From contig CAVSEV010000005.1 of assembly GCA_963727015.1 (NCBI GenBank), positions 372,001 to 436,000 on the forward strand: a stretch of DNA of 64,000 nucleotides. Reading direction: 5' to 3'. Positions 24,422-32,700 of the stretch are shown here, piece after piece. The number at the start of each line of letters is the position of its first letter. Position 1 is the stretch's first letter. Source of the DNA: DATFVJ01 sp963727015 (GTDB taxonomy: Bacteria > Actinomycetota > Actinomycetes > Streptosporangiales > Streptosporangiaceae). The position numbers and the translations under genes are program-made. The notes beneath the pieces are model-generated. The model saw only the letters and a program-made list of their open reading frames with translations. It was not told the DNA's origin and made no database searches.

Positions 24422-27091
24422 ATGAACGCCGCAGAAATGCCCGCCCGCGATCTTGTGCTGCGGGTGTGCGCGAGCGATGGGGAGTTCCGCAGAGACTGGC
24501 TTACCGGCGGCAGCCGCGTTGTCGCGCCCAAACGGGTTGTCCCGCTCGCCGTGCCGCCAGGGGTCGACTCCGAGTTGGCTGACGCGATCGCCGGAGCTGC
24601 TGGCGAGATGGGCGCGGACCGGTTGCTCGCCTGCCGGACCAGGGCCGCCTTCATGTACGACAACGTCGCGGTGCTGCCCGCGAGCGCGGGGGCGCTGCGC
24701 GACCTTGCCGCGCGCTGGGGACAGGTGGATGACTTTCTTGTCTGCCTGCCGGATGCATCCGCCGCGGTCCTCGTCAGCATGGCCGGATACGCACTGGGCG
24801 CGGGCCCGCCCGTGTTCGCGGCCGCCCTTGCCGGGCCCGATGTGACCGGCGCACGTGAGCGGTTCGCCGAGTGGGCGCGTGAGACCAATGACCAACGGCT
24901 GCGCCTGGTTGCCGGCCGGTACGGCGGCGGGCCGGCCAGCCGTCACGCCACCCGCCGCACCCAGCGCCCGGATATGCCGGAACGGCTGACGGCGCTCGCG
25001 GCCACCGTCAGGCGCCACAGCGTCGCCGCGCCCATATTGCGCACCTGCCGCGCCGCGGCGGGCTGGGGCGCAGTCGCCCTGATTGTGATCACTTTATTGT
25101 CGGCGCCCCGCGCCAGCCACGTGCTTCCCGTGCTCGGCGGGACGGTATGGCTGCTGTTGCAGGTATTCGCGCTCGCCAGGACGCACACGCTGAGCTGGGC
25201 GGCCTGCCTGCGGATGATCGCCGCGGGCGCGGCGTGCGCCGTCGCGATCGTGGCCGTGGAGCGGCTGGCTATTGGCGGCCGCGCGCGGCCGGGGTGGGCA
25301 GCATCCGCGGGCCCCGTCGAGGAGCTCGCCGCGCTTATCCCCTTCGCGGTGTTCTGGCTGGCGGCCCGCCATCGATTCACCCGGCTCGCCGCGACCGACT
25401 ATGTGCTGCTTGGCGTGGCTTCAGGCGCAGGTTTCACCCTCGTCCAGGGCACGATAGCGGCGCTGGCCGCGCCGGGCACTGGCTGGCATCTGGCTGCGCT
25501 GCTGCCGGGCTGGATGGACGCGGGTCCGGCCCGGTTCTCCGGTCACGCCGTGGTCACTGGCCTTGTCACGGCCGGCATCGGGCTGGCTGTGGTGGCGCGG
25601 CCGCGTGCCGCGGACGGTGCCGCGCTGCGGTGGCGCCCGTGGCGCATGCTCATCTGGGCGCTAGCCCCTGTCCTGCTTGGCATGGCCATGCTTGATCACT
25701 ATCACTACGCTGCGGACGCCGCGGGCGTCGGCGTGCCGTCGTGGGTGTCTCGCCTGCACGCGGCGGTGGGAGAGGGTCACGCGAGCCGGTGGCTGTTGCT
25801 TGTGCTCCTGGGCACGGCGGTGGCCGTGGATTTACGCGCACAGCAGCGCGTTCTCGACCTGGTGCCCCCAGTGCCTGGTGTGCCCCGTTGGGCCAGGCTT
25901 GCGCGTACCTCCAGGGGGTCGGTGATCAGCGCCCGGTTGCGCTGGCCTGGCCGGACGCTGCGTGGCCGACTTGCCTGGCGCGTCGCCATGGCCCGAGCGG
26001 CGGCCGCAGAGGCAACTGTGGCCATCTGCCACGAGATCGCTTTCCTGCTGGTCGTGGTGCGGTGGCGGGGGCGGCCGGGCAGCACCTTCGCCGCCTCGCT
26101 CGCCTTCGCGAGACAGCGGCGCGAGCTTGCCATGCGCGAGGCGCGGGCAGGTGGCCGGGCAAGCCGCGACGTGCCACGGCGGGCCGGCCTTTGGGCAGCC
26201 TGGCGCGGGCTGACCGCGACGCTCGCCCTCGGCGGGCCCGCCGCATTCGCGGCCATGCTGCCGCTGGCAACCCGGCACATCAGTGGGTCGCGGGCGGCGC
26301 CGCGCCCTGCCAGCCTGCATCAGGTAGCGTCCGGGTTGCGGCCAGGCGAGCTGGCGAGCGGGTTGACCATGCTGCACTCCTGGTTCAGCCAGTACATCAC
26401 CGCCGGGCAGGTGCTGATCGTGGCGGCTGGGCTGGGTGTGCTCGTCCTGCTCACCTCTGGGTGGACGGCGCCTGTGCCGCTGCCAAGCCGCCGCGGCGCC
26501 CGCCCGCCCGGCCGCGTGCTGCGCGGCCTGGCTGCGGTTCCAGCGCCTGGCCAGCTTGTAAGTAGCGTGCTCAGGCTGGGCGGCGAATTGCTGCCGCCAG
26601 CGACCGCGCGGCTGCTGCGCGGCACGTCAGTGGCGCGGCCTTATCAGCGCCCCCCGCACGCGCAGCAGGCATTGCCGCCGGTCGGCCCGCTCCCTGCGCA
26701 GCCGCAGAGCGCTGTGATCCACCTCGCGCCCGCGCGGCGTAGCTCCCGCGCCGACGAACTCGGCCGCAGCGGCTGGCTGTTCCCGCCGGACAGGGTGCGC
26801 CGCTGGCTCGGTCATGCGCCCGAGTTCGGTGTCGGATCCACGGCGGCGAACGGAGAGCCGGCCGATCCGGCCAGGCTGACGGCAGATCTCATCAATGCGC
26901 TAACGCGGATCGCCGAGGCGGCCGGTTCACTTCGATACGAGGAGGTGACGTTCCGCAACCGTCCGGCCACCGTGGTCGTGGATCGGGTAACCGGCGCTGC
27001 TGTTTTCTTCACTCCGGCGGGCGAGTTCACCGGTTGCGCGCTGCTGACCGAGGAACAGCTGTTCCGGTTGGTAACCGAGCTGAGGCTATGA
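24422..27091 (+). CDS. PrsW-like intramembrane protease with N-terminal accessory domain and colicin D-like C-terminus
   Basis: An 889-residue multidomain membrane protein. Residues ~45-170 form an unknown domain shared with the next gene. Residues ~195-480 are PrsW-like: GPVEELAALIPF (Glu300/Glu301), LLGVASGAGFTLVQG, ARFSGHAVVTG (His375) and MLDHYHYA (His426/His428) match the EE, first His and second His motifs of PrsW metalloproteases. More helices lie at about 640 and 675. The last ~75 residues (DLINALTRIAEAAG ... TFRNRPATVVVDRVTGAAVF ... GEFTGCALLTEEQL) resemble the colicin D tRNase fold, though the usual catalytic His is not seen. ATG 24422 has AGGAG upstream; a TTG at 24341 is possible. 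The toxin reading is inference. Confidence 0.72.
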   Translation: MNAAEMPARDLVLRVCASDGEFRRDWLTGGSRVVAPKRVVPLAVPPGVDSELADAIAGAAGEMGADRLLACRTRAAFMYDNVAVLPASAGALRDLAARWGQVDDFLVCLPDASAAVLVSMAGYALGAGPPVFAAALAGPDVTGARERFAEWARETNDQRLRLVAGRYGGGPASRHATRRTQRPDMPERLTALAATVRRHSVAAPILRTCRAAAGWGAVALIVITLLSAPRASHVLPVLGGTVWLLLQVFALARTHTLSWAACLRMIAAGAACAVAIVAVERLAIGGRARPGWAASAGPVEELAALIPFAVFWLAARHRFTRLAATDYVLLGVASGAGFTLVQGTIAALAAPGTGWHLAALLPGWMDAGPARFSGHAVVTGLVTAGIGLAVVARPRAADGAALRWRPWRMLIWALAPVLLGMAMLDHYHYAADAAGVGVPSWVSRLHAAVGEGHASRWLLLVLLGTAVAVDLRAQQRVLDLVPPVPGVPRWARLARTSRGSVISARLRWPGRTLRGRLAWRVAMARAAAAEATVAICHEIAFLLVVVRWRGRPGSTFAASLAFARQRRELAMREARAGGRASRDVPRRAGLWAAWRGLTATLALGGPAAFAAMLPLATRHISGSRAAPRPASLHQVASGLRPGELASGLTMLHSWFSQYITAGQVLIVAAGLGVLVLLTSGWTAPVPLPSRRGARPPGRVLRGLAAVPAPGQLVSSVLRLGGELLPPATARLLRGTSVARPYQRPPHAQQALPPVGPLPAQPQSAVIHLAPARRSSRADELGRSGWLFPPDRVRRWLGHAPEFGVGSTAANGEPADPARLTADLINALTRIAEAAGSLRYEEVTFRNRPATVVVDRVTGAAVFFTPAGEFTGCALLTEEQLFRLVTELRL

Positions 27092-27194
27092 GAGGCGTGG
27101 CGCAGCCGCCGCGGCGGCATAGGTGCCGTCCGGGGTGGCGCAGGCGCCGTGGCCGGCCTGGGCCGTCATGACGCGAAGCACGCGGTAACGGCGC

Positions 27195-27443
27195 GTGGCA
27201 GGGAGCGACGGCCCGGAGCGGCGGAGCGGTGGCCCGGAGCGGCGGAGCGGTGGCCTGGAGCGGCGGAGCGGTGGCCTGGAGCGGCGGAGCGGTGGCCTGG
27301 AGCGGCGGAGCGGTGGCCTGGAGCGGCGGAGCGGTGGCCTGGAGCGGCGGAGCGGTGGCCTGGAGCGGCGGAGCGGTGGCCTGGAGCGGCGGAGCGGTGG
27401 CCCGGAGCGGCGGAGCGGTGGCCCGGAACAGCGCAGCGATGGC
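27195..27443 (+). repeat. 21-bp tandem repeats, eleven units
   Basis: Eleven units of 21 bp (core GGAGCGGCGGAGCGGTGGCC), nine almost identical in the centre and variants at both ends, occupy 27213-27443. They are open in all frames, reading LERRSGG in the frame of the following gene. They are more likely a spacer than coding. Confidence 0.85.
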
Positions 27444-27554
27444 GCCGGCCAAGGGCCACAGTGGGCGCCGAGCGCGACGGCGGGCGCAGCGCCGAGCAGG
27501 GGCCGGACGCTACGGGAGTGGGGCCGCGGCCGTGACCGCTGCGGCTCGGCGCAG

Positions 27555-28487
27555 GTGAGCCCTCCCAGGGCCGGCGGAGTCGCTGCCCTGCTGCTTGCCG
27601 CCCCGCACCTGATCCACCCGGATTGGCTGCTTGGAACGAGCCCGGAGCGTTGCGCGGGCCCTGGCCCGGGGGCCGGATCTCCTCGGTGGAACGCGACCGC
27701 AGGTAGCGTAGCCAAGGGCGCCACCTACGGTGCGGGGGACGGCGCTGGCAGGGATGCGGTTCCCTTCGCCGCCGCGACGCCGGTCGCGCCCGCGGTCGCG
27801 GGGCGCCTCGCCGCGGCAGTCGGGGCTTCCGGCGCGCGTCAGGTACTTGCGTGCCCGGTCGCGCCCGCGCGTTCCGACGAGCTGGCCGTGACGATTCCTG
27901 CTGACGGTGCGCGGATCCACGCCACGCTGCAGGACTTAGGGACATCCGACGCGCTCTTGGTGCTCCCCGACCTGTCCGCCGCGCTGCTCACCACGTCAGC
28001 AGGATTCGCCGTCGCGGCGGGTCCCCGCACGTTCGCAGCGGCGGTCGCCGGTGCCGGCGTGCGCAGAGCGCGCAGGAGTTTCGGCGAGTTCGCGCTCGCT
28101 TCTGCCCGATCCCCAGCGGTGCTCGAAGCCGCAAGCTACTACGGCTGCGCCCTGTCGGGGCGCCCGTGGCGGCCCGCCTGGCTGGCTTGGTCGCGCGGTG
28201 CCGGGGTTCCGTCAGCGAGCGGGATCGGCGGCCAGCTCGCGGCCATGCGGCAGTTCTTGGCAGGCCGGCTCGGCGCTGCGGACTTCGTGCGGATGTTCCG
28301 CGCCGCCAGGCGGCAGGAGATTTGGGCGGGCGAACGCGCCATCGGCCCGCTCGCAGCAGTACTCGACACGATCTGCTGGGCACTCGACGGCTATGTACCG
28401 CCCGGCGAGGGATGGCCCGCCGAGCACGGGCAATTGGACCAAGGCGAGCTCCGCGAGGCCGTCAGCGTGGCGCTCAGAGACCTGTAG
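27555..28487 (+). CDS. protein with PrsW-partner domain and colicin D immunity-like C-terminus
   Basis: The middle region (RLAAAVGASGARQVLACPV; DALLVLPDLSAALLTTSAGF; RSFGEFALAS) is clearly homologous to residues ~50-170 of the upstream PrsW-like protein. The C-terminal ~85 residues (AAMRQFLAGRLGAADFVRMF ... AAVLDTICWALDGYVP ... DQGELREAVSVALRDL) closely follow the colicin D immunity protein pattern: a helix, an FxxR-type helix, an acidic middle and a final EVRSIL-like helix. The 5' end is uncertain: the frame is open from GTG 27195 through a 21-bp array, and GTG 27555 is the first start after it, without a good ribosome-binding site. The pairing with a colicin D-like C-terminus suggests toxin and immunity. 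Confidence 0.6.
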   Translation: MSPPRAGGVAALLLAAPHLIHPDWLLGTSPERCAGPGPGAGSPRWNATAGSVAKGATYGAGDGAGRDAVPFAAATPVAPAVAGRLAAAVGASGARQVLACPVAPARSDELAVTIPADGARIHATLQDLGTSDALLVLPDLSAALLTTSAGFAVAAGPRTFAAAVAGAGVRRARRSFGEFALASARSPAVLEAASYYGCALSGRPWRPAWLAWSRGAGVPSASGIGGQLAAMRQFLAGRLGAADFVRMFRAARRQEIWAGERAIGPLAAVLDTICWALDGYVPPGEGWPAEHGQLDQGELREAVSVALRDL

Positions 28488-28775
28488 CTACGTTTGAAGG
28501 CCTATTGGAGGTCCATGGCGCGCCGCGCGGCCGCGCGGCCCGTACCGCGGCGCCGCCGCGCGGCCCGTACCGCGCGGCCCGCACGGCGCGCGGCCGCGGC
28601 AGAGCGCGCGGCACCGGGCAAGCCGCGGGGCCGTGCCGACGGCAAACGAGGCGGTTTGCCCGGCCAAGTTAAGATGTGTCTCGATTGACATTGTCCGCAC
28701 GCCAATGGCCTATCAAGTGGCTATTGATCGTTCGTCGCGTTCACGAGTGCGGGATGCCCGTTGAAGGGAGATTCG
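28488..28775. other. GC-rich gap without a supported gene
   Basis: Between the immunity-like gene and the DUF1707 gene the DNA is dominated by repeats of GCGCGGCCCGTACCGCG type (28527-28580) and then a short AT-richer stretch with TTGACA at 28685. A clear -10 at normal spacing is not found. All frames are Arg/Ala-rich shadows. Confidence 0.6.
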
Positions 28776-28895
28776 ATGGAACCGTGGTCCGAAGGTGACA
28801 CAGGCAGCGCGCGTGGCGTCAACAACACCAACGGCCCGGCCGGCCCCGCGCCGCGGCGAGCCAGGACAGCGCCGCGAGCCGGGCAAGCACGGTGA
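28776..28895 (+). other. short open frame with good ribosome-binding site ending on the DUF1707 start
   Basis: ATG 28776 has AAGGGAG six bases upstream, the best start signal in this region. It codes about 39 residues (MEPWSEGDTGSARGVNN ...) and stops at TGA 28893-28895, which overlaps GTG 28892 of the DUF1707 gene. It may be the true N-terminus of that gene, separated by an indel in the repeats, or a leader peptide. Confidence 0.4.
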
Positions 28896-29833
28896 ATCAG
28901 GACATCGTCGCAAGCCAGGACAGTGCCGCAAGCCAGGACAGTGCCGCAAGCCAGGACAGTGCCGCAAGCCAGGACAGCGCGGCCAGCCAGGTCAGCGCGG
29001 CCAGCCAGGCAAGCACGGTGAACCAGGGCCGCGCCGCACGCCACGAAGGCACGGCCGGCCACGAAGGCACGGCCGGCCACGAAGGCACGACCGGCCACGA
29101 AGGCACGACCGGCCACGAAGGCACGACCGGCCACGAAGGCACGACCGGCCACGAAGGCACGGCCAGCCACGAAGGCACGGCCAGCCGCGAAAGCGCTCCC
29201 GTTGCGGTCCCGGTGTCGGCGCAGCCACCGGTACCGGCCGCTTCAGGGCCGCTGATCCGCGCCTCGGATCGGGAGCGTGACGATGTCGTGCGCAAGCTTC
29301 AGGACGCGTTCGCGGAGGGTCGGCTCGGAGACGACGAGTTCGACGAGCGGATGCGGGCTGCGCTGGGCGCGCGCACGCGGGCGGACCTGGACCTGTTGCT
29401 CACCGATCTTCCTTCACCCGGCCACGGCCGCGACCCCGGCCGCGACCCCGGCCGGCAGGTGGCAGCGGCGCAGGACTCGCCAGCCGACGGCAGGTTCGCG
29501 ATCGCGATCAAGGGCTCGGTGCGCCGGGGTGGCCGCTGGCGGGTGCCCGGGCGGATGACGACCGTCGCCTACAAGGGCAGCTCCCACGTGGACCTGCGCG
29601 CTGCCGAGCTGACCGCGCCCGTCACCGCCATCCGCGCGGTGGGCTACAAGTCCGACGTGGAGATCATCGTCCCGCCTGGCGTACGCGTCGTAACCGGCGG
29701 TCTCGGCGTTTCCCGTGGCCTGCCAGACGACGACCAGGAAGTCGATTTTCCGCCGGACGCTCCCGTGCTTCATGTGCGAGGCTTCGCTTACAAAGGACGT
29801 ATCGAGATCCGGGCCAGGCCGCGGTCACGGTGA
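28892..29833 (+). CDS. DUF1707 protein with repeat-rich N-terminus and LiaF-like C-terminus
   Basis: From about residue 120, PLIRASDRERDDVVRKLQDA and RLGDDEFDERMRAALGARTR are a DUF1707 domain. The C-terminal half (IAIKGSVRRGGRWRVPGRMT; DVEIIVPPGVRVVTGGLGVS) looks like the beta-rich cell-wall-active antibiotic response domain found in LiaF-type proteins. The N-terminal 100 residues are 18-bp repeats (ASQDSA six times, then HEGTTG about eight). GTG 28892 is the only start in this frame before the repeats; see the short overlapping frame upstream. No transmembrane segment is seen. Confidence 0.75.
   Translation: MNQDIVASQDSAASQDSAASQDSAASQDSAASQVSAASQASTVNQGRAARHEGTAGHEGTAGHEGTTGHEGTTGHEGTTGHEGTTGHEGTASHEGTASRESAPVAVPVSAQPPVPAASGPLIRASDRERDDVVRKLQDAFAEGRLGDDEFDERMRAALGARTRADLDLLLTDLPSPGHGRDPGRDPGRQVAAAQDSPADGRFAIAIKGSVRRGGRWRVPGRMTTVAYKGSSHVDLRAAELTAPVTAIRAVGYKSDVEIIVPPGVRVVTGGLGVSRGLPDDDQEVDFPPDAPVLHVRGFAYKGRIEIRARPRSR
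28907..29190 (+). repeat. two adjoining 18-bp repeat arrays (ASQDSA and HEGTTG)
   Basis: About six copies of AGCCAGGACAGTGCCGCA-type units (28910-29015) are followed by about eight copies of GGCCACGAAGGCACGACC-type units (29046-29180), all in frame within the DUF1707 gene. Confidence 0.88.
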
Positions 29834-29906
29834 TTAGGGCGGCCGGCTCCGCCCGGCCGCTGCGGATCAGCTGGCATCAGGCCTATGACCCGTTGGGAGG
29901 GCCGTC

Positions 29907-31496
29907 ATGTCAGACATCGCGCGGAACCAGTTTGTGCCGTTGCCCGGCAGCGAACGCAGGCCGGTCGCGGGCGCGGAGGCCGCAGCGCCGCTGGACGATG
30001 CCGAACAGCTCGAGGTGACGTTAGTCACCCGCCGCCGGATGGAGCTACCCGGCGAATACGTGGCGGGCCCAGCCACGCTCACCCGCGAGCAACTGGCTGA
30101 TCGGCACGGGGCCGACCCTGCCGATTTAGCGCGGATTCGCGACGTGCTCACCGCGTACGAGCTAGCGGTAACCAGCACGGACGCGAGCTCGCGGCGGGTT
30201 CGGGTAGCGGGGACGGTGGCGGCGATGGCGGGGGCTTTCGGCGCGTCGCTCAGCCGGGTGAGCAGCACGGGTCCCACGGGGCTGCGCACCGTGCACCGCT
30301 ACCGCGTAGGAAGCCTCCGGCTTGCCACGGAGCTCAGCGGCATCGTCACCGCCGTACTCGGGCTCGATGACCGGCCTCAGGCCCGTGCCCATTTTCGTTT
30401 CGCAGCTGCGACAGGGGCCGCGGCCGCCCCTGCCACGTACACGCCCGTTCAGGTCGGCGCGTGCTACAAGTTTCCTCCAGGCACTGACGGCAGCGGGCAG
30501 AACCTGGCGATCATCGAACTCGGTGGCGGGTTCTCCACCGGCGACCTGAAGACCTACTTTTCCGGCCTTGGGATCACCCCGCCGGCTGTGACCGCGGTCA
30601 GTGTGGACGGTGCGGTCAACACTCCCGGGAAGGATCCGGCTGGAGCGGACGCTGAGGTGCTGCTCGACATCGAAGTGGCGGGAGCGCTCGCACCTGGCGC
30701 CGCGCAATTCGTTTACTTCGCGCCCAACACCGACCAGGGTTTCGTCGATGCCGTATCCACCGCCGTGCACGCGGCACAGACACCCACAGCGCTGAGCATC
30801 AGCTGGGGCCAGTCTGAGGACTCGTGGACAGGTCAGGCGCGTGGCGCCCTCGATCAGGCCTTCGCAGACGCGGCGGCGCTCGGGGTCACCGTGTGCGTGG
30901 CAGCGGGTGACAACGGCAGTACCGACGGGCAGCAGGACGGGCAGAGCCATACCGATTTCCCCGCGTCCAGCCCGCACGCGCTGGCCTGCGGCGGGACAAG
31001 CATGGTGGCGAACGGTGCCACGGGCGCCGTCAGCTCGGAGACGGTTTGGAACGACGGGCCAGGGCAGGGTGCCACGGGCGGCGGGGTCAGCGATGTCTAC
31101 GGCCTGCCTGCCTGGCAGACGAGCGCAGGCGTGCCGGCCCGCGCGGGTGGCGGCAGCCTAGTTGGCCGCGGCGTGCCCGACGTAGCGGGCGACGCGGATC
31201 CTGCGACCGGGTACCAGGTACTCGTTGACGGCAAGCCGATGGTGATCGGCGGCACAAGCGCCGTCGCGCCGCTGTGGGCGGCGCTTGTTTCCAGACTGGC
31301 GGAGGGTGCGGGCACGCGTTTCGGGTTGCTGCCGCCGTTGCTTTACGCGGGTGTTTCTCCCGGTCAGACGACGGCCGGATTCCGCGACATCACCGTCGGC
31401 AACAACGGTGCGTACGCGGCCGGGCCCGGGTGGGACTCGTGCACCGGTCTTGGCGTGCCCGACGGCACCGCACTGCTCGCCAGCCTGCGGACCTGA
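29907..31496 (+). CDS. kumamolisin-like S53 peptidase
   Basis: A 529-residue sedolisin-family serine-carboxyl peptidase, usually active at acid pH. A prodomain occupies about residues 35-170 (VTLVTRRRMELPGEYV; RTVHRYRVGSLRLATELSG). The mature part begins near YTPVQVGACYKFP. Catalytic residues are Glu250 and Asp254 (AEVLLDIE), Asp335 (VAAGDNG) and Ser451 in GGTSAVAPLW. A C-terminal calcium site is seen in FRDITVGNNGAY. There is no Sec signal peptide, as in kumamolisin. ATG 29907 follows GGGAGGGCCGTC. A second, secreted S53 peptidase is at 55194. Confidence 0.93.
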   Translation: MSDIARNQFVPLPGSERRPVAGAEAAAPLDDAEQLEVTLVTRRRMELPGEYVAGPATLTREQLADRHGADPADLARIRDVLTAYELAVTSTDASSRRVRVAGTVAAMAGAFGASLSRVSSTGPTGLRTVHRYRVGSLRLATELSGIVTAVLGLDDRPQARAHFRFAAATGAAAAPATYTPVQVGACYKFPPGTDGSGQNLAIIELGGGFSTGDLKTYFSGLGITPPAVTAVSVDGAVNTPGKDPAGADAEVLLDIEVAGALAPGAAQFVYFAPNTDQGFVDAVSTAVHAAQTPTALSISWGQSEDSWTGQARGALDQAFADAAALGVTVCVAAGDNGSTDGQQDGQSHTDFPASSPHALACGGTSMVANGATGAVSSETVWNDGPGQGATGGGVSDVYGLPAWQTSAGVPARAGGGSLVGRGVPDVAGDADPATGYQVLVDGKPMVIGGTSAVAPLWAALVSRLAEGAGTRFGLLPPLLYAGVSPGQTTAGFRDITVGNNGAYAAGPGWDSCTGLGVPDGTALLASLRT

Positions 31497-31545
31497 CCGG
31501 GGAGCAGACATGGCCGCCCGCGGCCAGCTGGCAGACTAGGACTCC

Positions 31546-32658
31546 ATGAAATCTCCCGCCTGGGCCGTCGTCGATCTAGCCGCGGTCAGGCACAATGTCG
31601 CCCTGCTGCGGGAAAGGGCCGCTGGCACCAAGCTGATGGCGGTCGTCAAGGCCGACGCGTACGGGCACGGGATGGTCCCGTGTGCCGTTGCCGCGCTTGA
31701 GGCTGGCGCGGACTGGCTCGGCGTGGTGCAGGTGTCCGAGGCGTTGCGGTTGCGTTCGGCCGGGATCGGCGCCCCGGTGCTCTGCATGATGGCCATCCCT
31801 GGTGAGCGGTACCAGGAGGCCATCAACGCCGGGGTCGACGTGTCCGCGGGGAGCACCGCGGCCGTGGCCGAGATCGCCAGGGCGGCCGCGCGGGCCGGCC
31901 AGCCGGCCAGGATTCAGCTCAAGGCCGATACCGGCCTGTCCCGCGGCGGCGCGACCGCCAGCGAGTGGCCGGCTGTCGTGGACGCGGCCATGGCCGCGCA
32001 GGCCGCCGGCCATCTTCATGTCACCGGCCTTTGGTCCCACCTCGCCTGCGCTGACTTGCCCGGGCACCCGTCGATAGGACGCCAGCTCGATGCTTTCGCT
32101 TGGGCCCTTGAGGGCGCGGAGAAGTCGGGCGTCAGGCCGGAGGTCCGCCATATTGCCAATACGGCTGCCGCGCTGACTCTGCCAGCGGCAAGGTTCGACC
32201 TGGTCAGGGCGGGGGGCGCCGTCTACGGCCTGTCCACCCTGCCAGGTGGCGCGCCGGCCGGGTTCAGGCCAGCGATGACCCTGCGTTCCAGGCTGGCACA
32301 GGCCAAGCGGGTGGCGGCGGGCACCGGCGTTTCTTACGGTTTCCGGCACGTGACCACCACGGACGCGACTCTCGGCCTGGTGCCGCTTGGTTACGCCGAC
32401 GGCGTTCCGCGCGGAGCGGCCGGCCGTGCCCTGGTGCACGTCCGCGGGCGGCGCTGGCCGGTCGCGGGCACGGTATGCATGGACCAGTTCGTCGTTGACT
32501 TCGGCGCGCAGCGTGCTGCCGCAGGAGACGAGGTCATCCTGTTCGGCCCCGGAGATGACGGGGAGCCAACGGCCCAGGAGTGGGCCGACACGCTCGGAAC
32601 GATTTCCTACGAGATCGTCACCGCCATCGGAAACCGCGTCCTGCGCGTCTACTCTTGA
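31546..32658 (+). CDS. alr: alanine racemase
   Basis: Makes D-alanine for peptidoglycan using pyridoxal phosphate. Lys35 in VVKADAYGHG binds the cofactor and Tyr264 in GTGVSYGF is the second catalytic base; VCMDQFVVDFG is also conserved. 370 residues is normal. ATG 31546 follows AGGACTCC. In actinomycetes alr commonly precedes tsaE, with a hydrolase in between as here. Confidence 0.96.
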   Translation: MKSPAWAVVDLAAVRHNVALLRERAAGTKLMAVVKADAYGHGMVPCAVAALEAGADWLGVVQVSEALRLRSAGIGAPVLCMMAIPGERYQEAINAGVDVSAGSTAAVAEIARAAARAGQPARIQLKADTGLSRGGATASEWPAVVDAAMAAQAAGHLHVTGLWSHLACADLPGHPSIGRQLDAFAWALEGAEKSGVRPEVRHIANTAAALTLPAARFDLVRAGGAVYGLSTLPGGAPAGFRPAMTLRSRLAQAKRVAAGTGVSYGFRHVTTTDATLGLVPLGYADGVPRGAAGRALVHVRGRRWPVAGTVCMDQFVVDFGAQRAAAGDEVILFGPGDDGEPTAQEWADTLGTISYEIVTAIGNRVLRVYS

Positions 32659-32700
32659 GTAACGTAGTTAACCCCCGCTTAACACGTAGGAGGGTTGCCG

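Noticed and set aside
27086..27945. Reverse-strand Arg/Pro-rich proteins over the 21-bp array
   Set aside because: Open only because the repeat period is a multiple of three; no recognisable domain.
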